Under the pieces are notes generated by a model. That model searched no databases, was not told the origin of the DNA, and saw only the letters and a program-made list of their open reading frames with translations. From Sphaerosporella brunnea (Eukaryota; Ascomycota; Pezizomycetes; Pezizales; Pyronemataceae): a DNA stretch of 64,000 nt. Location of the stretch: contig VXIS01000256.1 of assembly GCA_008704415.1 (NCBI GenBank), positions 1 to 64,000 on the forward strand, written 5' to 3'. Positions 1 to 9,877 of this stretch are shown here, in pieces (the stretch's first letter is position 1; each line of letters opens with the position of its first letter). The position numbers and the translations under genes were made by a program.

Positions 1-13
1 AGCCGTGACAGTA

Positions 14-1533
14 GTAAAGAAACTTTTGTGAGAACGCTGGAGCATCCACTCAATCAAAACCCCTTCTGTACGTCCCACTGTTCTTATTTGGCGCTCCCAC
101 CAGGTCACATAACTGTGACCTCATTGTATCAAAGGCGCTGACCGGCTGGAGCTAAAACTTCCTAGGAACCTTTTTTGGGTGTTGGTGATGGAGATAAAAA
201 AGCGTGAGCGCATTCCGGTCTCGTTGGGATTGCCACCAAGAGCAGTGTTTTGGCATGAATAGCGAAGCGGGCGCGCCTCTCCACGTCCTATCCCCACCAC
301 TCAACACATTTAACATGCGTAACGTCAAGCCACAGGCAAAAGGTGCAAAAGAAATCCGCGTCCAGAGGACTGTTCAGGCCATCCAAAATCTACCTCCACC
401 CGCTCCTTCTGTGTCAATCCGTGGTGCTGCGAAAATTATAGGTTCTCACGGAGTACCGTCCAAACCCGCATGAAAGGTGTAAAGACCTGCGCAGAATCTC
501 AACCCAAACAACAAGCCTTTTATACCCAATGAAGAGGGAGAGATTATCCGCTGGATTTTGGAATGAGACGACATGACGCTCCCTCCAAGAGCAAATCACG
601 TCATGCGAATGGTGAAAGCTATTCTGAGGTCAAGATAGGAAAGAACAAGAGACCAAAGCAGATTAGTAAAGCCACTCAAATCAATGGCATGTACCTTCAC
701 CGCCTTCAAAGGGTCAGAATTGCCAAGGATACTGTAGCTGAGGCAGAAATGAATAGAACGGCCACCAGACCAACCAGACCCCGTCAACACACAATTAACC
801 CATACTACAAGTGCATGGCAACATCACAGAACGACAAAAGGGGTGGCAAATGCTCTCGGGTTGATGAATTAGGGGCGGACAAAGAAAATTCGGACACCAC
901 TGAGAGTGGAAGTGGTGATGAGGCTGCCCATGGATTACTCAGCAACTGCTCCCACACGACCCCTCCTGGTAAAACCAAAGACAACCCCTCTGACGCTCCA
1001 GAAGGGTCAGACAAACCAAGAAGAGTTTTTGCGTAAGTTTCAACACCCGCCGGGAAGCCTTTCTGACAAAATAACATCACAGCAGGATGATGACAATTAG
1101 GAGGAGGATTAAAGCAGTTGGGCCTTGGTACAATGCTATTCTTTCGGTCACATTCTATAGCGTTCTTTGACAATTGCCTTGACTGTGTTCCCATGCGATG
1201 TGTCAGGGAAATTCAATTTGGATCGATTAGAACGTTTGAGGTGGTGGTCCAGATGGGGTGCTTAGGAGAAGCGCGCCAGCTCCAGTATTTATGCCAAAAC
1301 ACCGCTCTTGTTGACAATTCCGACAATACATTAATGCAATCGCACTATTTTATCGCCATCACCAATACCCACAGAATATTTCTAGTAAGTTTTAGCTCGT
1401 GCTGGCTAGTGTGTTTGATACAATGAGGTCACAGGTGTCTGACCGTGTGGAACAGCCAAATAATCACAGTTGGACGTCTAGAAGGGGTCTCGATTGCAAG
1501 GATGCTACAGCGTTCTCACAAAAATGTCTTTAC
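14..1533 (+). mobile_element. pogo-type DNA transposon, internally deleted
   Basis: Bases 14-133 and 1414-1533 are inverted repeats of each other (about 120 bp, clearly alignable with scattered mismatches). The outer ends read GTAAAG inward from each side, and each end is flanked by a TA (12-13 and 1534-1535), as expected for the Tc1/mariner/pogo superfamily. The interior holds a pogo-like DNA-binding region and a basic C-terminal tail, but no DDE catalytic core is visible, so this is a non-autonomous deletion derivative. The element begins only 13 bases inside the window, and its TA duplication shows it is complete at both ends. Confidence 0.85.
204..1100 (+). pseudogene. pogo/Fot-like transposase remnant (HTH end plus C-terminal tail)
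   Basis: An ORF from 204 (internal ATG at 315) encodes a helix-turn-helix-like stretch (RVQRTVQAIQN, then SIRGAAKIIG). A frame change near 440 continues the match in another frame (SRSTVQTRMKGVK) up to a stop near 530, followed by REGEIIRWILE and LPPRANHVMRMVKAIL in further frames; these resemble the CENPB-type helix-turn-helix of fungal pogo transposases. Bases 906-1100 carry a Pro/Thr/Lys-rich tail typical of the C-terminus of these proteins. The catalytic DDE part, normally several hundred residues, is missing. It lies wholly inside the inverted repeats of the 14-1533 element. Confidence 0.65.
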
Positions 1534-1566
1534 TATGCTCTCTTTCTCAATTTAAGGTTTCATGTC

Positions 1567-1778
1567 TGTTGACAGCAAGTTTCGTACGCAGCGGACACTA
1601 AGAGATGGGTGAAGAGATTGTATTGAAGGTAAGGAGCTAGCGACGCCGTTACTGCACCTTAAGTGCAAAAGCGGCTCACTAGCCTATACTCTAATCTGAC
1701 TACATCCCTGACAGAGTTTATACTCGGTTACATCATAGAGGGTAGAGTGATGCCTACGGCGTCACTCTACACTCAACA
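1567..1778 (-). repeat. copia 3' LTR
   Basis: This 212-bp terminal repeat starts TGTTGA and ends TCAACA on the plus strand. It contains the near-palindrome around TGCACCTTAAGTGCA, and a second inverted repeat near 1745-1766 (GAGTGA...GTCACTC). Related LTR copies lie at 6658, 23935 and, split, at 35717/37946. Confidence 0.95.
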
Positions 1779-1790
1779 CTCCCCCTATCC
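1779..1790 (-). other. polypurine tract of copia element
   Basis: On the minus strand the twelve bases before the 3' LTR read GGATAGGGGGAG, a purine-rich run ending exactly at the LTR start. This is the expected primer for plus-strand DNA synthesis. Confidence 0.8.
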
Positions 1791-1873
1791 GAGCATAAAC
1801 TATGCCCCCGTTTCCTCCATAAACCACCAATCCGTATCTATATCCTCCGTCGCGGTGCGCCGCGTCCACTTGA

Positions 1874-4800
1874 TCAACATCGTTTCTCATCTGTCAGGCC
1901 AATCTCCTTGACGAAAGCTGCGTGCTTGACTGATCCCAGCGGCTTTGTCAAACCATCCGCCAACTGCTCTTTGCTTGTCACGTGTTCCAGCATCAGATCG
2001 TTGCTTTCGATGTGGTCACGTATGGCATGATATCGGATTCGTAGGTGTCTTGTCGCGTTCGGAAATCCGTTTCGGAGAGCGTTTTCACCGCCTGTGTCGT
2101 CACCTCGCAGGGTAATCGTCTGGCTGGCGTTTCCTCTGCCGATCTCGTGAGCGACGTCTCGAAGCCAGCTTGCTTGTCTATAGGCACTGTCCATGCCAAT
2201 GAGTTCCGCCTCCATGGTGCTATGGGCTACCAATCTTTGCTTTTTCGACTTCCAGATGATCAGCGACCCATTCAAGAATATCAGCCATCCAGACGTAGAT
2301 CGTGCTCCATCCTGATCTCCAGCATGATCGGCGTCGGAATACCCGATGATTCCGTCTTGACGATACTGTTGTCTGAGAAGAGCCAGCTCAAAATTGCGAG
2401 TTCGGTTGAGGTATGGCAAGAGGTGCTTGACAGCTCCCCAATGCTCGATTGACGGATCGCTAGCATATCGTCCAAGGATCCCAACAGCGTATGCGATATC
2501 TGGCCTGCTTCCGAGAGCTGCGTAGAGCAGACTTCCAATTGCCTGTCGGTAGAGGCCTTGATCACAAGCCTCTTCTTCGTCCTTTCGCGCATGAGGCTTC
2601 CAGTTGCTCTGCATCGGGAGCAGCTTCCTTGCGCTGTTTTCCATCCCAAACCTGGCTAGGACCTTCGTTACGTAGGCCTCCTGCGATATCCATATTTGAT
2701 ACTTCTCGCGGTCTCGGCGAATCACCAATCCGACATAGGTAAATGTCGGTTCCGTCACCACTCCCCCTTTTGCCTGGAATCGTCTCCCAAATTCCTGGCA
2801 AAGTAACTCTAGCTGGTGATTCGGTGCCGTGATTAGGATGTCGTCGACATATAGGTTGAGTATAACCTCGTCGCTGTAGTAAAGTACTGGGGCCGACACA
2901 GACGCTCTCAGGTGCAGCTGGTTAATAATAAACTGGCTAACGTCGTTAGACCAGCATCTCCCGCTCTGCTTCAAGCCCGGGAATGACTTCTGGAGTAAGA
3001 CGACTGGTCGTTCCCTTGTCAATGGCTCGTCTACCCACTTTGCTTTGGGAAGCTTCAGATACACCTCCTCTTTCAGCGTTGCTCCCAGGTATGCGGTAGG
3101 GACGTCCAATACAGCCACTTCCAGGTCCTGTGTGGCCGTAAAACTCAATGTCATGAGTATACTTTCGGCGTCGACAACTGGAGACGTGATCTCATCGTAT
3201 TCGTCAGGGGTCTGTAGGAAACCTCGTGCTACCAGTCGCACTTTGTACTTTTCAATGGTTCCATTGGGCCTGTCCTTCACTATCATCACCCATTTCGCGT
3301 CAACGACGCGTTTCCCAGGGGGTGCGGTGTCCACGTATTCATAGACGTCCTGTGATTTCAGCGATTTCTGCTCTGAATCCAACGCTGACATCCACTCGCC
3401 CGCATCCGGGGCCGCCAGAGCCTCATCGTAGCTTTTCGGTCCTTGTGTTGCCAGGAGGACGTCGTCGTAGATTGTTCGAATCTCCTCGTTGTTGTCTGGC
3501 TGCTGCTGAATTCGTCGAGCGTCGCCGCGCGTCCGTCCCAAATGGAGCTTGACCAGAAGGCCATTTACCTCGACTTCTTTCATTAGTCGCTCGTTTCGGG
3601 CTGATTTTGCTTCAGGTGCGGGAGATGCAATCCATTCTCCCGGGATCTGATTTGCTTCTTGGCCGCCTTCGTCGTTATCGTGGTTAGCATGTCGTCTGGC
3701 CACAGGCGTGGCTGGTAGCTCCAACTGCTGCTGCAGATCTGGTTGTCTCCTCGCGTGTTGCTGCTGCAGCTCAGGTTGTCTCGACGCGTGTTGCTGCTGC
3801 GGCTCTGGCTGTCTCATCGCTTGTTGCAGATCCAGTTGTTCCTCGCCGTAGTTGTCAGACTCGTTGTTTACCATAATGGACGGGGTCATCGTCGGTCGTA
3901 TGGTGTTGAGGTCTTTGTATAGTGTCTTTTCGTCGAATTTCACATCACGTGACTTCACAATCTTCTTTCCCTCAACGTCGTATAGTCGGTAGTAGCCATC
4001 TGATCCTTCGTAGCCCAACATGATGCATTTTCTCGCTCGGTCTGATAGCTTGTGATCCCTGACTTCGGCCGGTATTTGGGCATATGCTAAGCATCCGACT
4101 GTCCGTAGGTGGCCAACATCTGGCCTCTTACCAAATTTTATCTCGTAAGGGGTTCGAATCTGGCCATCTTTGCTCGTTAGGGCCGCATGTGGAACTTGAT
4201 TTTGGATATAGCTTGCGGTTGATGCCACTTCTGCCCAAAACGCGTGTGGGAGCTCGGCATGCTTTATCATTGCACGTGTTGGGTCCAGGATCCCACGGTT
4301 TGTCCGCTCGGCAATGCCATTACTCTGATGGCTGTAAGGAGGTGTGATCTCGTGGCGGATTCTCTTCGATGCGAGGAATTCGCCCATAGCGCGACTGTTG
4401 AATTCTCCGCCACCGTCCGTGCGGATAGCCTTGACTGGGCATTCCTGCGCTTGGCAGTATTCCCGTAGTGATCCAAGCGCGTCCGACTTCTTGCGCAGAA
4501 AATAGACTTCGCTCCATCGCGTGTGGTCATCCGTGACTACCAACATATACATCATGCCCGCATGTGATGCGGTCCGAAAAGGGCCGACTAGATCGGCATG
4601 CACCAACTCTCCTTCCCTTGCTTTTCTCTTCAAGCTTTGCGGATCGGCTTTATACGGTGTTTTTGTCATCTTTCCGCGCATGCAGCCATCGCAGATGCAT
4701 TCGGCGTGGTGCCTTGTGTCTGTAACGTCGATTCCGGCTATGGCTCCTGAGCGGACCGCCTTCGTGACGGCTGCGACTGCTAGGTGTCCGAGCCGGTTAT

Positions 4801-4891
4801 GCCATTTCATTGCGGCTTCTTCTCGTCCCGACGTATAGACAGCGTTAATCAGTGTATCGTGCGTCTCCTGGATCTTCCTGCGATGATGCAA
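1874..4891 (-). CDS. copia Pol: integrase, reverse transcriptase, RNase H
   Basis: This is one open frame of 1005 codons. Residues 30-77 hold the GAG-pre-integrase zinc motif (WHNRLGH ... CDGCMRGK). The integrase core has D100, D159 and E195, giving the DD35E spacing. After a Gln-rich linker (about 355-400, repeats of QPELQQQH-like units) comes the reverse transcriptase with AKWV, a variant LDVPTAYLGA box, KQSGRCW and the intact YVDDILI catalytic box. RNase H follows with YSDADHAGD and HSTMEAEL. The start shown is the first ATG after a frame break, so the true N-terminus is upstream in the protease frame. All catalytic boxes look intact, but gag is broken, so the copy would need help in trans. 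Confidence 0.9.
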   Translation of the reverse strand: MHHRRKIQETHDTLINAVYTSGREEAAMKWHNRLGHLAVAAVTKAVRSGAIAGIDVTDTRHHAECICDGCMRGKMTKTPYKADPQSLKRKAREGELVHADLVGPFRTASHAGMMYMLVVTDDHTRWSEVYFLRKKSDALGSLREYCQAQECPVKAIRTDGGGEFNSRAMGEFLASKRIRHEITPPYSHQSNGIAERTNRGILDPTRAMIKHAELPHAFWAEVASTASYIQNQVPHAALTSKDGQIRTPYEIKFGKRPDVGHLRTVGCLAYAQIPAEVRDHKLSDRARKCIMLGYEGSDGYYRLYDVEGKKIVKSRDVKFDEKTLYKDLNTIRPTMTPSIMVNNESDNYGEEQLDLQQAMRQPEPQQQHASRQPELQQQHARRQPDLQQQLELPATPVARRHANHDNDEGGQEANQIPGEWIASPAPEAKSARNERLMKEVEVNGLLVKLHLGRTRGDARRIQQQPDNNEEIRTIYDDVLLATQGPKSYDEALAAPDAGEWMSALDSEQKSLKSQDVYEYVDTAPPGKRVVDAKWVMIVKDRPNGTIEKYKVRLVARGFLQTPDEYDEITSPVVDAESILMTLSFTATQDLEVAVLDVPTAYLGATLKEEVYLKLPKAKWVDEPLTRERPVVLLQKSFPGLKQSGRCWSNDVSQFIINQLHLRASVSAPVLYYSDEVILNLYVDDILITAPNHQLELLCQEFGRRFQAKGGVVTEPTFTYVGLVIRRDREKYQIWISQEAYVTKVLARFGMENSARKLLPMQSNWKPHARKDEEEACDQGLYRQAIGSLLYAALGSRPDIAYAVGILGRYASDPSIEHWGAVKHLLPYLNRTRNFELALLRQQYRQDGIIGYSDADHAGDQDGARSTSGWLIFLNGSLIIWKSKKQRLVAHSTMEAELIGMDSAYRQASWLRDVAHEIGRGNASQTITLRGDDTGGENALRNGFPNATRHLRIRYHAIRDHIESNDLMLEHVTSKEQLADGLTKPLGSVKHAAFVKEIGLTDEKRC

Positions 4892-5323
4892 AAAGTCTTG
4901 TGGCGTATAGCCCCGTGAGCAACAACAGCGCCTGTCGCTTTCTCTGTGATCGTAACTGGGTGGCCGGGTAGCGAGTTGTAGTCCACCTTATACCCAGCTA
5001 GCAGCAGCTGGTATACGCTCAGCAAGTTGTTGGAGCCACATTCGGGGACATACAGGACTCTTCTAAGGATGACTCGTGCAGGTGGAAGGTTGCTTCGCGG
5101 GAAGAGCAGTGCAATGTCGCCGATTCCTTTCGCGTCAACATGACGCATCATTTGCGAATCGGACCTTATGCTCCCCCTTTCGAAAGGCACGGTAGTTGAC
5201 CCACCTCTGGTCTAGTCCGGTGACGTGATTGGTAGCACCTGAATCGGTAACCCATATTCTCTCTTTTCCGTGCGGTTTGGCAGTCATCCTTCCGAAAGTG
5301 TCTTCATTGTCGGTTGATGTCAC
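4849..5323 (-). pseudogene. copia aspartic protease, frameshifted
   Basis: The 5' part (5323-5135) encodes WVTDSGATNHVT, the retroviral-type aspartic protease active site with Asp in DSGAT. The reading then jumps frame near 5140 (5190-4849 frame), continuing with protease C-terminal features (KGIGDI, VLYVP, NLLSV). A second frame change near 4850-4890 joins it to integrase. At least one base has been gained or lost at each junction. Confidence 0.8.
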
Positions 5324-6383
5324 TTGTCAGCAGCAACATCTCCGGTTCAATTCCAACCTTGTCTTCGCCGGGTGGTGTAGCCGCATATCCCCAGTTCTCT
5401 GTTGCATCCGTGAAGTCTGGCAATGGTTGATATTCGGATACCATCAGCAGGAAGTCAGTGTTCCTCACCGTCTTGGCCTCCGACGTTCTGGCCTCGGGCG
5501 TCTCCCCCTTTCGGTTCTTGGCGGGTTCGCGGTTCTCGTCCTCGTCTTGCGGTGGCTCCGTACAATTTCGTCTGATGTGGCCTTTCTTTCCACAGTTCCA
5601 GCATATAGGTCCGTATCCCCTTGTCCATTCTCCACGTGGGGTTTTCTTCTTCTCGTCTTTCGCGTACATAGCCGCATCTGCAGCGGTAGTAGCCTTCTTC
5701 GCAGGCATATATCGGTCGCATACTTCCATTCGCTGCAGGATCTTGGCAAGTCCGCAGTCTCCTTTTTCAATCATGTCCATCATTTCGGACCGAAACATTC
5801 CCCACTGCGGCTCGTCTGGCAGTCCGTTTCGCACAATCGTTGCCAACAGCTTATCATCCATTGCTGTCCCAGCTGCCTTGCATAAGGCGACGTTGGCCAG
5901 TAAGCTGCTTTGGTATTCAGCGTGACTGCTGAAGTTCGCTCTCTTTGTCTCAAATAGCGCCGTTAATCCCGCCATCGGGTCTTGTTTTGCGGCCTGATCT
6001 TTATACGCGTCGGCCAACGCGTCCCACAACGCCTTAGAATCCTCCAATGCGTCGTCTTCTTCGTATATCATCAGTATGGAGCTGTGTAGGGTTGCGAGAA
6101 TCAGCGCTTGTGCTCGCTGCAAATCTCCCCTGAATCTCGCGAGATTGACGACATATCGATACCAGTAGTTTAGGTATGTAGGATCGCTGCACTTCGGATC
6201 GTCGTCGTCGGTTGTCGTTAAAGTAATCGTTGATCCCTGCGGCACCACAGCTGGGTTCGGTTTCTTTCGCTCTCCGTTGATTAGGTCTTACAGTCCTGCT
6301 CCTTTCATATGGCGCTTCATCGCCTTCACCCACACAGGGTAGTTGTCTCCTTGGAGTAGCGGCACTTCCGTCTGTGTCGCCAT
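5304..6383 (-). pseudogene. copia gag, one premature stop
   Basis: The reading frame starts at ATG 6383-6381 (MATQTEVPLLQGDNYPVW...), which fits the usual copia Gag start with the LxGxNYxxW motif. Codon 32 (6290-6288) is TAA where copia Gags normally have Trp before Asp-x-Ile. The frame is then open from 6287 to the stop at 5304. A CCHC zinc knuckle (CWNCGKKGHIRRNC) lies near 5620-5580. The gag stop overlaps the protease frame by about 20 bases, in a different frame, so gag-pol fusion would need a frameshift or reflects decay. Trp to TAA needs two G-to-A changes, in line with C-to-T damage on the other strand. Confidence 0.85.
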
Positions 6384-6458
6384 CGCTCTTTCTTCGGTTT
6401 CAAGCTTCTCTCGTCGTGTCTTCGCGTCGACGTCTTCGTTAAGCTTCAGTCGTGTTTT

Positions 6459-6582
6459 CTCTCGCCCACGACTTCAGGCAATCTGGAGTGGTTGTCGTTT
6501 GTCTCGCCTACAACCTCAGGCAATCGGGGTAGTTGTCGTTTCTCTCGCCTACAACTTCAGGCAATCGGGGTAGTTGTCGTTT
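6459..6582. repeat. three 41-42 bp tandem repeats in copia leader
   Basis: Units 6459-6500, 6501-6541 and 6542-6582 are near-identical and are followed by a partial fourth start (CTCTCGCC). They sit between the primer site and gag on the minus strand, so they are in the transcribed leader. No coding function is apparent. Confidence 0.9.
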
Positions 6583-6640
6583 CTCTCGCCTTTTATACCC
6601 GTTCTCTTCGTAGGTGCAATAGACTCTTATCGGTGTCGTG

Positions 6641-6657
6641 GCGAAGGACTCATAACC
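6641..6657 (-). other. primer-binding site, half tRNA-Met type
   Basis: Directly inside the 5' LTR the minus strand reads GGTTATGAGTCCTTCGC. Its complement (GGACTCATAACC) resembles the anticodon stem-loop of a tRNA-Met with anticodon CAU, not a tRNA 3' CCA end. Copia of Drosophila and yeast Ty5 are known to prime from cleaved half initiator tRNA-Met. That this element does the same is inferred from the match. Confidence 0.7.
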
Positions 6658-6869
6658 TGTTGACAACAAGTTTCGTACGCAGCGGACACTAAGAGATGGG
6701 TGAAGATATTGTATTGAAGGTAAGGAGCTAGCGACGCCGTTACTGCCCCTTAAGTGCAGAAGCGGCTCACTAGCCTATACTCTAATCTGACTACATCCCG
6801 GATGGAGTTTATACTCGGTTACACCATACAGGGTAGAGTGATGCCTACGGCGTCACTCTACACTCAACA
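6658..6869 (-). repeat. copia 5' LTR
   Basis: This 212-bp partner of the LTR at 1567 has the same termini and length. It should carry the promoter for the minus-strand transcript. The adjoining ATGTC at 6870 is the right-hand target duplication. Confidence 0.95.
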
Positions 6870-6874
6870 ATGTC

Positions 6875-7232
6875 CAGAATTCTCGTGTTGGTGGTCTACA
6901 TGGGGGATACCGGGTGCGTATAAACTCAGGCTTGGGTAGCCAGCTAGACACTCGCGTCCATGTCAACCATCATTGACGATATGGTACAACCACCACTGTT
7001 GCATTGCCGCACGGCCGAGAAAAAGGATTCAGACACCGTTCGCTTCATGTTAATTGGAGGACAGATTGACAAAACAGAATTTAGAGTCGATTCTACTTTC
7101 TGGGCTCCTCGCTCACACGGGTGGAGTTGGTGCTGGAGGCGGAAGGACGCACGGCGGGTCAGACGTCGGCAGCCACAGTGGCGGTGGAGTCAGCGGTTAA
7201 ACCCACGGCGGAGGAGACGTTCGACAAGGTAG
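6875..7232. other. gap between copia element and split gene
   Basis: Right flank of the copia insertion. A plus-strand ORF (6960-7232) ends in a run of Arg codons and looks like chance. On the minus strand the sequence reads Pro-rich (PPPLWLPTSDPP-like) and could be the tail of the split gene, but nothing is certain. Confidence 0.3.
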
Positions 7233-7887
7233 TCACGGTGGATCCGGTGCAATCAACGGCGGAACCGGTTGGGCCAACGCGGCCAGCAAGGCCTGCTCTG
7301 ACAATGATTTCAATCTCGCGAACTTGTACATCACCGCATCGACGTTCATTTCGGCCCCTCCGCGTTGAGGTTGGTGTTGTAGTTCAATTCTTGTCTGACA
7401 ACAGAGAGAGAGGGAGACGATGCGTCCGACCACAAGTTATATCCAGCGATCATGTGATGTCCCAACCCTTCAATGTTTGAACACTGTATCCTCTTAGATT
7501 TGGCAAGTTACACGTTGGGTTTTGCCACATTGAGATGGCGGAGGGCTATTTTGAGCCCCAACATTGTGGCCTCATTGACTGTCTGCTCGGTGTGGATCTC
7601 GGCCGCAGGAATCTCCTGTTAGGCAGCGTCCCTCTCCGCGGCCTGCTTCCGTGCAGGCGCTTTCTCTCGATTGGCGTTGGCTTTCAGCTTCTCATTGACC
7701 TTCTTCTTTAGAATCAGGTGGAGAGAGTACGGAGCCGAACGCTACAGGTCGGAAGTGTCGACACCAAACTTCTCACTACAGCAGCAATTTGGATCAGCGA
7801 TGATGGCGATCTCAAACAACACAACGCGGAACGTACGCCAGTCTGATAAGTTTCTTGCTCTCCCCTTCAGCGCGCTTCCTTGCTGGC
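7233..7887 (-). pseudogene. distal part of a split coiled-coil gene
   Basis: Bases 7868-7887 match the 30-bp minisatellite unit found at 21191-21580 (16 of 20 positions against 21416-21435; three of the four differences are C/T). This stretch is therefore the severed 3' side of the gene whose 5' side lies right of 21190. Reading on the minus strand, gene-like peptide segments (KKKVNEKLKANANREK, then EMNVDAVMYKFARLKSLSEQ near 7340-7260) appear in several frames with stops between them. No known domain was recognised. The split is caused by the gypsy element at 7888-21190. Confidence 0.55.
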
Positions 7888-8032
7888 TGTAGGATCAGCA
7901 AGGGACGTTTGGTAGTAAACGTGTCATCTAAAGAAGAAGAAGGAAGCTATCTACCCGTCGTTCCTTATATCCTTTTCGTGCCTCACTGTCGTGCACTCCT
8001 CCCTAGACCCGAACTCTACATTGAACCCTACA
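7888..8032 (-). repeat. outer gypsy 3' LTR
   Basis: 145 bp, starting TGTAGGAT and ending CCCTACA on the plus strand. It matches 21046-21190 nearly throughout. On the minus strand a purine-rich stretch (GAAGAGGAAAGTGA) precedes it and could be the polypurine tract. Confidence 0.9.
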
Positions 8033-8200
8033 TCACTTTCCTCTTCACAACCATCCTTCGCGTATATAATTTTATCCCCAATACTCCTTTCGCTTTTTGT
8101 GTGCCTTCACTTGCTGCGCCCTATTATTAGCCTCCCAATCAACCGGCCCCAAACCGTGCTTCTGATTGTATTCTTTTACCAACCCGCTTTCATCACGCAA

Positions 8201-9817
8201 TCAATCCAATTCTAGACATGCGGTGTCGCCGGTGTGATCGTCCCACTCTACCAGATACCGGTCGTTTTTCTTGTTGGTGCCTGTTGTAGAATGCTCGAGA
8301 ATTGCCTTCAGCTCGCATCCACCTCCGCCATCGTTGGCCAATCTCAATGGTGAAATGGGTTCTTGAGGTCTTGCCCGATCAGTGGTGTCATGGCGAATTC
8401 GAGAGACATGGAACACTGGGTGAAGTGGAAGATCGGTGCCCAAGTCAACCTTCGCTGCCGTCCCTCGTACCCAGATAATCCGGTCAAGGCCTCCATACCG
8501 GTGTTGTAATTTACTTGATCATGAGACTGAGTTGCTATATCTCATGTGGTCATTTGGTGCATCCACCAGCACCTTATCCCCTTCTTGAAAATTGTCATCC
8601 TGTCGTTTCGTGTTGGCGTTAGCCCCTTGCGCATCCCTTGCAGCCTCCAGGTCATTTTTTGCTGCCAGTAACAAGGCTTCCATATGCTCCGCAAACTCTT
8701 TGCCCTGCTTGCAACGAGCAGATTCGTTGACGCTTCGTGCTCCAATTGCTGCACCAAGCAACTCAATTTTTGATGAGGGTATATAGCCAAGATCAACCCC
8801 AAACGGAAATCTCCCAAGTGCTTTCTGTGGTGTTGCGTTGTAGGCATGTTCAGCAAGTGGCAGTAACCGATGCCAGCCCTTGCTGTCCTGCTCGTCCCTT
8901 CCAGTGGTGGCATACCGCGTGGAAAAACACTTTAAGTGGATTCCAACGAGATCATTGGCCTTTTCCGTCTGCCCATCGGTTTCGGGGTGTGCAGAAGAGC
9001 TCAGGCAAAGCTCAGTGCCAATTTCTTTTGTGAAGGCCTGCCAGAAGTCATTGACAAACCGTCTATCTCTGTCGCTCACAATGGAAGTAGGAATGACGTG
9101 TAAAGGGAAGTACCGTTCGAGAAAGAGCTGTGCCGTGGCTTCTGCTCCAGTGGCCTTGTGGTATGAAATGAAATGAGCGCGTTTTGTCATATGATCGATG
9201 ACCGACATAATCGCATTATAGCCAGCTTCTCCAGAGGGTGGAAGGTCAGTAATAAAATAGATACCAATCCGCTCGCAACGTGCCTCAGGGATTGTCAGTT
9301 GATGGAGAAGCCTCATCGGTTATTGATTTGATTGTTTGGCGCGGAGGCATGTGCTGCAGCCCATTGTTCATGTCCTGCAGTCTGCTCCCATTCGACGCCA
9401 GTGGAGGCCAAGCTGAGACAGGCAAATATGCATCTTAGCCGGCCTGGTGTAACCTGCTACTATAGTAACATGAAAGCCTTGTAACAGGTCTGGTCGAATA
9501 TCACCCGCTGGTATACAAACCAAATTTTTGTGCATTAATACCCCCTCTTCTGAAAGGGTGAAGCGGCGGCTCCGTTCCCACTCTGTCTTGTTGATTGTCC
9601 GTCGCACTTTCTTCAGCGTTGCTTCACGAGATTTCTTCACCCGCTGAGGATCCCAGTTTTCACAGTCTGCACTGTCCAACTGCTCCTGGAGCTTCTCTTC
9701 TGCCTGTAGAATTTTCCACACCGGAGCAAGCCATTGGTCTTCAATGTATCCAGCAATACGCTCGTCCCACGCATCTGCAATCTTCTCAACCACAGCTTCT
9801 GTTACCATGGCTGACAC
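8201..9817 (-). pseudogene. outer gypsy integrase with chromodomain
   Basis: Read from 9817 leftward. A leading zinc-binding/spacer part (9817-9368) is followed by an integrase core (9316-8519) with VIDHMTKRAHFI, SDRDRRFVNDFW and HPETDGQTEKAND, corresponding to the catalytic D, D and E. A C-terminal chromodomain-like part (8443-8201) has HPVFHVSRI and RYLVEWDDHTGD, where the chromo motif is usually YLVKW. Stops and frame changes separate the three blocks. The chromodomain marks the element as a chromovirus, a lineage thought to target heterochromatin. Confidence 0.85.
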
Positions 9818-9877
9818 TTCAAAATTATTGGGTGCTGTGTCAACCTGGGCGTCCTTGTTTTCAATATGGGAGCTCTT

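Larger units (their letters stand above)
1567..6869 (-). mobile_element. Ty1/copia LTR retrotransposon, full length
   Basis: Two 212-bp LTRs (1567-1778 and 6658-6869) bound a gag-protease-integrase-RT-RNase H region read on the minus strand, in the order that defines Ty1/copia. The flanking 5-mers are identical: ATGTC at 1562-1566 and at 6870-6874. Both LTRs have TGTTGA...TCAACA ends. By eye the LTRs differ at about nine positions, so the insertion is not brand new. The gag has a premature stop and the gag-pol region has several frame changes, so the copy is probably inactive, although the large pol reading frame is intact over 1005 codons. Confidence 0.95.

Noticed and set aside
7888..8032. 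Promoter of the split host gene
   Set aside because: It is one of a pair of 145-bp LTRs and not native upstream DNA.
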